Part shown: in pieces, positions 57,145 through 64,000 of the stretch
How the letters are laid out: the number at the start of each line of letters is the position of its first letter
How positions within the stretch are numbered: position 1 is the first letter of the stretch
NCBI RefSeq assembly: GCF_025562455.1
Contig: NZ_JAHPRO010000011.1
Location: 62,001-126,000, forward strand
DNA: 64,000 bases
DNA from: Acinetobacter sp. WU_MDCI_Axc73
GTDB taxonomy: Bacteria > Pseudomonadota > Gammaproteobacteria > Pseudomonadales > Moraxellaceae
Direction of reading: 5' to 3'
Made by a program: the position numbers and the translations under genes
Notes under the pieces: model-generated
Told to the model about the DNA's origin: nothing
Seen by the model: the letters and a program-made list of their open reading frames with translations, nothing else
Database searches by the model: none

Positions 57145-58866
57145 TTAGGTGGCTGAACTGGTTTGTATTTCTAGTTGCGTAGCATTCTTTTTGATTAAGG
57201 CGTAACTTATTCCAGTAATAAGACTACCTGAAACAATTGCAGTCAGATAGAGCCACGCATGATTAATCGCGTTTGGGATAAGTAGTACGAATACGCCACC
57301 ATGCGGTGTTACGAGTTCACAGTGAAATAAGGCAACTAAAGCACCCGTAACAGCCCCACCTAAAATACAAGCTGGAATCACACGAACTGGATCTTTTGCA
57401 GCAAAGGGAATTGCACCTTCGGAAATAAAACATAGGCCTAACACGAAAGCAGCCTTACCAGCATCCCGCTCGGCTGAACTGAATTTATTTTTTGCAAAGA
57501 AAGTCGCTAAAGCCATGCCAAGTGGCGGTATCATACCGCCCGCCATCGTGGCAGCCATTGGCATATATGTGTTTGTGGTCAAGAGTCCAACCGTAAATGC
57601 ATATGCCGCTTTATTGATTGGGCCACCGAGATCAATACACATCATTGAAGCAAGAAGGATTCCCATGAGAACTGCATTGGTTGTTCCCATGTTATTTAAG
57701 AAATCTTTCATGAGTTCAAAGATTTGTGCAACAGGATGTCCTACTATGTAATACATGATCAAACCGACACTTAATGTACCAAGCAATGGAACAATTAAGA
57801 TTGGTTTTAGTGATTCAAGGCTAGCTGGGAGCTTTATTTTTCGAACAAGGAATACTGCGATATAACCAGCCAAGAACCCAGAGACAATACCGCCTAGAAA
57901 ACCTGCTTGTAACTGTACGGCTAAGAGTCCACCGATAAGACCGGGGGTAAGACCGGGCCGATCCGCAATAGAATAGGCAATATAACCTGACAGCATAGGA
58001 ACCATGAGGGTAAATGCTGCAAGTCCGATTTGCTTAAGAATATAAGCTAGACTACCTGACTGTTCAGCCGCATTTAGTCCAAAGCAAAGTGAAAGTGCAA
58101 TCAGTAATCCACCTGCAACAACCATAGGAAGCATGAATGAAACACCTGTTAAGAGATGTTTATACACACCGACGTTTTCAGTTTTTGTCTCTTGAGTGGA
58201 ATTCGCGGTTGCTTGCTTAGATGAATCAAGTACTTTAGCTTTGGTTAATGCTTCTTCAAATGCCTTATCTGTTTGTTTAAGTGCAAAGCCTGTACTGCAA
58301 CGATAAATAGGCTTTCCGATAAAACGATCTGTGTTGACTTCAATATCTGTTGCAAGAATCACCACATCGGCAGCTTGAATGCTCTCATCAGACAAAATAT
58401 TTTTTGCGCCGACGGAACCCTGAGTTTCTACATCAATGCTGTAGCCAAGCTTACTTGCACCTTGTTGTAAGGCTTCTGCTGCCATGAACGTGTGCGCGAC
58501 TCCTGTTGGGCAGGCTGTAATAGCAACAAATTTAGGGGCATTTGAGGGGGAAACAAGAATAACGTCTTCTGTGCTATGTAGATTTTCCAGAGCATGCTGA
58601 AACGCTTGTTCGGTATTTTGAATTGCTTGCTCAACTAAAATATTTGCAATTTTATAATGTTGAAATTTTTGCAATGATTGAGGCAATTGACCGATAAACA
58701 GTACTGCATCGAATACAGATGTAGGAATATCCTCATCATTTTTTATAATCTGAGCGCTGTATCCTTCTTGTGTTGCAATACCTGAAAGTTTTTTAGCCAA
58801 AATTAAGCCATCGATATACTGATGAGGGCTATTGATGACAAAGAGTAAATTAGAGTTAGCTTGCAT
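57145..58866 (-). CDS. fruA: Fructose PTS permease EIIBC
   Basis: The 573-residue protein has an N-terminal EIIB' duplicate, an EIIB domain with the phosphorylated Cys119 (TACPTGVAHTF), and a C-terminal EIIC of about 8-10 membrane segments (residues about 230-560). It imports fructose as fructose 1-phosphate. It is the last gene of the fru operon and overlaps fruK by 11 bp. Confidence 0.95.
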   Translation of the reverse strand: MQANSNLLFVINSPHQYIDGLILAKKLSGIATQEGYSAQIIKNDEDIPTSVFDAVLFIGQLPQSLQKFQHYKIANILVEQAIQNTEQAFQHALENLHSTEDVILVSPSNAPKFVAITACPTGVAHTFMAAEALQQGASKLGYSIDVETQGSVGAKNILSDESIQAADVVILATDIEVNTDRFIGKPIYRCSTGFALKQTDKAFEEALTKAKVLDSSKQATANSTQETKTENVGVYKHLLTGVSFMLPMVVAGGLLIALSLCFGLNAAEQSGSLAYILKQIGLAAFTLMVPMLSGYIAYSIADRPGLTPGLIGGLLAVQLQAGFLGGIVSGFLAGYIAVFLVRKIKLPASLESLKPILIVPLLGTLSVGLIMYYIVGHPVAQIFELMKDFLNNMGTTNAVLMGILLASMMCIDLGGPINKAAYAFTVGLLTTNTYMPMAATMAGGMIPPLGMALATFFAKNKFSSAERDAGKAAFVLGLCFISEGAIPFAAKDPVRVIPACILGGAVTGALVALFHCELVTPHGGVFVLLIPNAINHAWLYLTAIVSGSLITGISYALIKKNATQLEIQTSSAT

Positions 58867-59806
58867 CAGATGGACTCAATGTTTTAATGACGGTGTTTTG
58901 TTTTAAATGTTCAAGTTGAACCTGCGGCGGAACCCGAAAACCAATTTGACTGACGGCATGACTCGCGATGGCCGTTGCTGTTCTTAATATTTCTTCGGGC
59001 GTATCATGATTCGCGATACCGTGAATCATTCCTGCTAGCAGAGAATCACCTGCGCCTACTGTACTTTTTACCAAAACTTTTGGTGGAATTGCTTTTAATG
59101 GAGTTGTTCCAGATTGAATCCAATGAACACCTTGTTCGCCCATCGAAATCACAATATGTTGAATGTTAGATTTCAGTGCATTAAAAAAAAGAACTTGTTC
59201 GTTTAAGGTCGTGACAGCTTGCCCATAACTTTCTTCCAATTCATCGGTATTAGGTTTGATCATCCAAGGATTAGCTGAAATAGCTGCGACTAGCGCTTTA
59301 CCGCTCGTATCTACCGCAACTTTTTTATTTTGTTGTTTAAAAAGATTGATTAAGGCTTTTAGGTCATCTGGTTCAAAACCTTTCGGAAGACTTCCTGCAA
59401 TCACAATGAAATCGACTTCTTTACAAAGACGCTCTAAAGTAGTAAGTAACAAATTTTTGGCAATATCATTGACATAGAAACCTTGCCCATTGATATCCGT
59501 CATGCGTCCAGAATTCTCTGCCAGTTTAATATTTTGCCGAGTTTCATCATCAAGATAAACAAAATGATGCTCAAACTGCATATTGTTGAAATGTTGATCA
59601 AATATTTCTCGGTTATTCTGTCCTAAAAAACCAGAGACAATAATTTGATGTCCTAAATCACATAAAACTTGCGCTACGTTTAAACCTTTACCCGCAGCAT
59701 GTATTTCTACATTCTTTTGTCTATTCACAGCTCCTAGATGGAGGGTGTCTAGTTCAATGGTGACATCGATTGCAGGGTTAAGCGTAATTGCTAATATTTT
59801 TGCCAT
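58856..59806 (-). CDS. fruK: 1-phosphofructokinase
   Basis: The 316-residue PfkB-family kinase has the N-terminal TLNPAIDVT, the AAGKGLNVA substrate loop and the C-terminal STVGAGDSLLAG with the catalytic Asp. It phosphorylates fructose 1-phosphate to fructose 1,6-bisphosphate. It lies between fruB and fruA. Confidence 0.96.
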   Translation of the reverse strand: MAKILAITLNPAIDVTIELDTLHLGAVNRQKNVEIHAAGKGLNVAQVLCDLGHQIIVSGFLGQNNREIFDQHFNNMQFEHHFVYLDDETRQNIKLAENSGRMTDINGQGFYVNDIAKNLLLTTLERLCKEVDFIVIAGSLPKGFEPDDLKALINLFKQQNKKVAVDTSGKALVAAISANPWMIKPNTDELEESYGQAVTTLNEQVLFFNALKSNIQHIVISMGEQGVHWIQSGTTPLKAIPPKVLVKSTVGAGDSLLAGMIHGIANHDTPEEILRTATAIASHAVSQIGFRVPPQVQLEHLKQNTVIKTLSPSDAS

Positions 59807-59809
59807 AAT

Positions 59810-62659
59810 TTATTCAACCAATATACGAACTGCTGTCGCACTTTCACAAGTTAAAGCTTGCTGTGCTAATTGTTCGCATTTTTGAAATTCTAGTTCACGA
59901 ATCTGAGCTTTAACCAATGGAATACTGGATGCTGACATGCTTAGTTCATCTACATGTAAGCCCATTAAAATAGGAACTGCTTTAGGGTCAGCCGCGAGCT
60001 CGCCACAAATACCTACCCACTTACCATGGGTATGTGCGGCCTGAACAGTTTGGTGAATTAATAGCAATACTGCAGGATGTAAGCCGTCCGCTTCAGCCGA
60101 TAGAATAGGATGACCTCTATCAATGGCAAGCGTGTACTGAGTTAAGTCATTCGTACCGATACTAAAGAAATCAACTTCTTTCGCTAAAATAGGTGCAAGC
60201 AAGGCCGCTGACGGCACTTCAATCATAATACCGACTTCAAGGTTGCGACATGGATTTTGCTGTAATACATCATCAAGAATCGCTTTAGCTTCGCGCCATT
60301 CTTCAATACGACCAATCATTGGAAACATAATTCGTAATGGGCGATCATCAGCGGCGCGAATTAATGCTGTAAGCTGTTGGCGTAACAATTCAGGTTTACG
60401 TAAAGTCAGGCGGATACCACGTAAACCTAAAAATGGATTTTCCTCTTTCGCAATAGGTAAGTAGGAAAGGGGTTTATCTCCACCTACATCTAAAGTTCGT
60501 ACCACCAGAGGTCGACCTGCCAAAGCATCCATTACGACTCTATAATCTTTTTCCTGAGTCGCTTCATCTGGTGCATGATGATGCGACATAAACACCAATT
60601 CAGTGCGCAACAAACCAATTGCTTCAGCGCCATAATGAACAGCTTTGATTGTATCGTGAACTTTGCCAAGATTTGCTGCGATTTCGATTTGATGCTGATC
60701 GATCGTCATAGCAGGTTCAAGACAGCGTAATTCGGCTTCCTTGCGACGAAGTAGTTGTAACTTACGATCTGCAATTGCCTGATCAATTGCTTCTGTCGAT
60801 GGATTGATTTCGAAACAACCTAGATCACCGTTGATTAGAATGATGGTATTGTTTGCAATTTCTAAAATTTTTTCGCCTGCACCTACAATTGCAGGAATAC
60901 CGAGCGCGCGAGCAACAATTGCGCTATGGGCACTTGAACCACCAATTGAAGTTAAAATACCCGCAACACGATCTTTATCTAAACGAGCAACATCACCAGG
61001 CCCAACATCGTGCATGACCAAAATATATGGTTGTTCGGGCTCTTCAGTTGCAGTTTCTCCACATAGAACAGTTAATACTTTATCGCCAATATCACGTAAG
61101 TCGGCAGCCCGTTCAGCAAGATGTCGATCAGTCAGTGCGGCTTGGGTGGCAACAGCTTGTTCAATATATTCACTCCATGCAGCGGCAGAACTTAGACCGC
61201 TATTCATTGCTTTGTGTACATTCTTGATTAAATCTGGATCATCGAGTAACTCAAGATGAGCCATAAAAATCTGTTTAATATCTACTGATTCAGATTTGGA
61301 GATAAATTGGTGTAATGTGTTTTTGACGGTATGCAGTGCAATTTCCAGTTTCTCTTTTTCTGATTTAATACTCTGCGCATATCGTTCATATTGAAATTTT
61401 TTAGGTTTGATGACATGGGCTGGCCCAAAAGCCAATCCAGAAGATGCTGCAATTCCTTGACCTTGTGTGAACTCGAAAACTTGTGCTGTTTCATCATGAG
61501 AATGGGATTGATCATTTTCATGCGCAGGGGAATCTGCAATAAGATCTACATCCTCACCTAAACCAGACTGGACGGTCTGAATAATTTGATCAAGCGCGAG
61601 AGCTGCATCAGTTTCTGGTTCTGCAATAAAACGAAGCGTTTGACCACGTTTGCAGCCTAGGGAAAGTAATTTAGTCAGGCTTTTTGCTGAAACAAAGTCG
61701 GATTGATCAACTGCAACAAGGATCTCACCTTCAAAAGTTTTGGTTAAATTGACTAAAGCGGTTGCTGGGCGAGCATGTAAACCATGCGCATTCGATAAAA
61801 TCACGCTCTTGGCGGGCCAATCTGGTATCGTCTCCGCACCAATTAAATTTGCAATCTCATCTGCGGATTGCGAATTTTCAATCTGTTTTAAAGTTTCATC
61901 ATGAAATAGCACATCAAGTAAATGCTGTAATTTTTGATGATCTACTTGGTTATTGGCAGCAATACATATCAGGGTTTTTAATGATTTATTCTGAAATGAA
62001 ATACTTTGATTAGATTGAATTACACTTACAGCAGAAGATTTCACATAATCAGTGCCAGTAATCGACCAGATATTATCATGCAGTTGAATAGCACTCTTTG
62101 GGTTGAGTTGCGAAATAAAACCTGCCTGCACATGGTTTTGTTTTAATCGCTGTGAGGCTAGCCAGATAAAGTCATCAAAATCTGTCGCATCAATATTGGT
62201 CTGGATTAAGTTTTCATGTAGCGTGAAACTACTAGGCTGAGTCTGTAATAATCCAATGATTTGTTCAGGGGTTTTTGCATGCTGAATAGTTTCGCTTACA
62301 TCATTGATTAAGGCACGAGTCAAAATTTGTAAAACTTCGAGATGTTCATCAGATTTAGCAGCGATTACAATCGCAAGATAAACTTTGTGTGTCCCATCCC
62401 AAATAACTCCCTCTGGGAAATGTGCTAAACGTATTCCTGTTTGCTGGATGTATTGTCGTGATTGCGGTGTACCATGTGGAATCGCAATACCTTGCCCCAA
62501 ATAAGTCGGCCCTTGTTCTTCTCTAGCAGTAAGTCCCATGAGGTATTCTGGGTTAACCAGATGATCTGCAACCAAAATATCTGTAAGACACTGCAATGCT
62601 TCTGCCTTGTTTTTAGCCTGCATATGCATGTGCACATGCTGTGGTTCAAGTTGTAGCAT
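59810..62659 (-). CDS. fruB: Fused fructose-PTS phosphotransferase EIIA-HPr-EI
   Basis: The 949-residue protein joins three phosphotransfer domains. EIIA has His62 in GIAIPHGT. HPr has His295 in NAHGLHARPA. Enzyme I begins near residue 400, with its phosphorylated His in GGSSAHSAIVARALG near residue 580 and a PEP-binding barrel (VGICGELAADP) at the end. It passes phosphate from PEP to FruA, so the system needs no separate ptsHI. ATG 62659 is chosen for its aaggga RBS; the ORF upstream to 62695 lacks one. Confidence 0.94.
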   Translation of the reverse strand: MLQLEPQHVHMHMQAKNKAEALQCLTDILVADHLVNPEYLMGLTAREEQGPTYLGQGIAIPHGTPQSRQYIQQTGIRLAHFPEGVIWDGTHKVYLAIVIAAKSDEHLEVLQILTRALINDVSETIQHAKTPEQIIGLLQTQPSSFTLHENLIQTNIDATDFDDFIWLASQRLKQNHVQAGFISQLNPKSAIQLHDNIWSITGTDYVKSSAVSVIQSNQSISFQNKSLKTLICIAANNQVDHQKLQHLLDVLFHDETLKQIENSQSADEIANLIGAETIPDWPAKSVILSNAHGLHARPATALVNLTKTFEGEILVAVDQSDFVSAKSLTKLLSLGCKRGQTLRFIAEPETDAALALDQIIQTVQSGLGEDVDLIADSPAHENDQSHSHDETAQVFEFTQGQGIAASSGLAFGPAHVIKPKKFQYERYAQSIKSEKEKLEIALHTVKNTLHQFISKSESVDIKQIFMAHLELLDDPDLIKNVHKAMNSGLSSAAAWSEYIEQAVATQAALTDRHLAERAADLRDIGDKVLTVLCGETATEEPEQPYILVMHDVGPGDVARLDKDRVAGILTSIGGSSAHSAIVARALGIPAIVGAGEKILEIANNTIILINGDLGCFEINPSTEAIDQAIADRKLQLLRRKEAELRCLEPAMTIDQHQIEIAANLGKVHDTIKAVHYGAEAIGLLRTELVFMSHHHAPDEATQEKDYRVVMDALAGRPLVVRTLDVGGDKPLSYLPIAKEENPFLGLRGIRLTLRKPELLRQQLTALIRAADDRPLRIMFPMIGRIEEWREAKAILDDVLQQNPCRNLEVGIMIEVPSAALLAPILAKEVDFFSIGTNDLTQYTLAIDRGHPILSAEADGLHPAVLLLIHQTVQAAHTHGKWVGICGELAADPKAVPILMGLHVDELSMSASSIPLVKAQIRELEFQKCEQLAQQALTCESATAVRILVE

Positions 62660-62710
62660 AAAGCTTCCCTTTATAATTTTAACCCGATTATTCAATGTTC
62701 AGCATATAAA

Positions 62711-62760
62711 AAAAAGAAGCCTGAGATGGTTTATCAATAAAATAAACCCAGCTTCTTTTT
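62711..62760 (-). terminator. Strong hairpin between the hydrolase pseudogene and fruB
   Basis: AAAAAGAAGC and GCTTCTTTTT form a perfect outer stem, with an inner GGTTTAT/ATAAACC stem. On the minus strand it ends in eight U. It either ends the upstream transcript or lies in the fruB leader, leaving only about 50 bp for the fruB promoter. Confidence 0.75.
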
Positions 62761-62914
62761 AAGTAAAAAACTTTAACAGAACTTGTTCATCTTATCGAGA
62801 GAACTTGTGATTAAATCTCCTTTTTAAGCTAAAAAATAGCCAAAAGTAGTAGTATCTTTAGTTGAAGTTTTCACAAAATATTTAAATCCATCAATTTTTT
62901 AATTTTGATACTGA

Positions 62915-63784
62915 TCAAGCTTTGATTTGTTGTTGAATGAGTGGCCATAACGTCTGATGAGATTTTTTAAATATCAGCATATGCCCAATGGCTTTAAAAC
63001 CTAATGATACTGGATCGAGTTCAATCATTTCTGTAGATGCATTAGGATAAAGACGGAGTAAATCTTTCACATTTGCTTGAGTTGCAATTTCATCATCGGT
63101 TGCCCAGATTGATGTCACGGGGCATACAATTTGATGATGAAAGTCGTGATGCACGGTTTTTCCTATCGCATTTTTGACATAGCCCGCTTGGCTACAAAAT
63201 TCACGCCATTGTTTGGCGACTAATTTTGGTAAGTTTTCGCCCATCCCAATAAACTGAGTTGCACCATATCCTTTGATCAGACTTGAAATAGGGAAGACCA
63301 AATTGAACATCACAGGCGCCAAAATTTTACTCTTACCTTTTAGCCCTTTTATATAGCCTGTCGATCCTGCCACAGCGATCACTTGATGTACTTTTGAATA
63401 CAGTGGATTAATACCTAAAAGTTGACCTCCTGCGCTATGTCCAATCAAAATGACTTTTTCTGCTTTTGTTTTATTGAGTAATGCGGTGATTGCAGCAGGA
63501 ATATCGAGTATTCCCCAATCAACAATACTGGCGGAGGAGTGACGTTAACTGCCATGTAAGGATTCTCCAATTCCACGAAAATCAAACACCATCACATCAT
63601 AACCTTGCTCACTTAACCAGCTTGCAAAAGCATGATAAAACGATTTGGTAATGCCCGTCGCAGGGCAAATTAAAATAGAATAAGTCTTAGCTGTTTGGGT
63701 GTTTTTAGACGTACTACTATAAAACTGAGCAGCAAGCTGATAACCATCTTCACAGCTTATCCATAATTTCTCGAAGTTTTCCAT
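62915..63784 (-). pseudogene. Alpha/beta hydrolase with an in-frame TAA
   Basis: One frame of about 290 codons is broken by TAA at 63545-63547, with no frameshift. The 79 residues upstream hold FDFRGIGESLHGS, the family's strand-4 loop. Downstream the frame continues RHSSASIVDWG to the nucleophile elbow LIGHSAGGQLLG and a C-terminal His in AIGHMLIF. A single change from a sense codon such as TTA would explain the stop. No RBS supports separate initiation at 63448. Confidence 0.75.
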
Positions 63785-63918
63785 GATGCGTTATTAAGTA
63801 AAAATAAGATTTTTAACTTTAAACGAGTTCTAAAAAGAGACTTAATAATTTTATGACTTCAAAGTCAAAAATATGTTATATAACGGGCTTCCAAAAATAA
63901 ACATAGAGATGGAATCTC

Positions 63919-64000
63919 ATGATTTCTTTAGCTTTTGCGGTAAAAATAGGGATTATTTTTAGTGGTATTTTTCTTTGGGTTGGAATGCTTACAGGAGTTT
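63919..64000 (+). CDS. Membrane protein, 3' partial
   Basis: The first 27 codons of a gene running off the right edge read as a hydrophobic N-terminal helix (MISLAFAVKIGIIFSGIFLW). A gatgga RBS precedes the ATG. The product cannot be identified from this stretch. Confidence 0.55.
   Translation, partial: MISLAFAVKIGIIFSGIFLWVGMLTGV

Noticed and set aside
62915..63448. Separate short alpha/beta hydrolase starting at 63448
   Set aside because: It lacks the N-terminal strands of the fold; the frame continues upstream to the TAA at 63545 and matches the other fragment.
1..64000. CRISPR arrays, tRNA/rRNA genes, prophage or toxin-antitoxin modules
   Set aside because: No regularly spaced repeats, no cloverleaf-like genes, and no phage or toxin-antitoxin proteins were recognised on either strand.

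Overview
The window reads as a chromosomal stretch of an Acinetobacter species (Gammaproteobacteria, Moraxellales). This rests on AT-rich coding DNA, Acinetobacter-like housekeeping proteins, and a UmuD of the long UmuDAb type with an N-terminal extension. No rRNA, tRNA, CRISPR array or intact mobile element was recognised. The species cannot be named from the sequence alone.

Layout. Positions 1-8.4 kb hold a MaoC-type dehydratase (cut at the left edge), a serine beta-lactamase-like hydrolase, a divergent TetR/MFS efflux pair with two operators around a clear promoter, dnaX, and a thioesterase/iron-alcohol-dehydrogenase pair. Positions 8.5-18.4 kb hold a tight operon (LMW phosphatase, murB, an ElyC/YdcF-like envelope protein, an alpha/beta hydrolase, a small unknown), then mfd, a HIT protein and a membrane class III nucleotidyl cyclase. 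Positions 18.4-23.8 kb, minus strand, are a complete isc iron-sulfur operon (iscR-S-U-A-hscB-hscA-fdx) with a recognisable IscR-type promoter. Positions 23.9-27.7 kb hold a membrane-anchored unknown, a phasin-like protein, HU and the chaperone PpiD.

Positions 28.2-48.8 kb form an accessory catabolic island, preceded by a decayed IS5-type transposase tail. It has an SDR, two IclR regulators, two AAHS-type transporters, an OprB-like porin, an AroE-like dehydrogenase, two xylose-isomerase-like TIM barrels, a Gfo/Idh/MocA oxidoreductase, an aldo/keto reductase, three paralogous 3-ketosteroid-dehydrogenase-like flavoproteins and two NIPSNAP partners. A TetR/MFS pair sits inside it. The gene content suggests uptake and stepwise oxidation, perhaps aromatisation, of a hydroaromatic or cyclic-polyol compound. 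The substrate is not known. A shared palindrome (TTGGAACA-N-TGTTCCAA) lies upstream of the IclR gene/main operon and again 10.6 kb away upstream of the isomerase/Gfo operon, which ties them into one probable regulon. The NIPSNAP gene closing the main operon is broken by one in-frame TAA.

Positions 49.1-64 kb return to mixed housekeeping: an MFS transporter, an amidase, a secreted unknown, accC-accB-aroQ, a umuDC error-prone polymerase operon with a UmuDAb-like operator, a fructose PTS operon with a fused EIIA-HPr-EI protein, an alpha/beta hydrolase gene broken by an in-frame TAA, and the first codons of a membrane protein running off the right edge.
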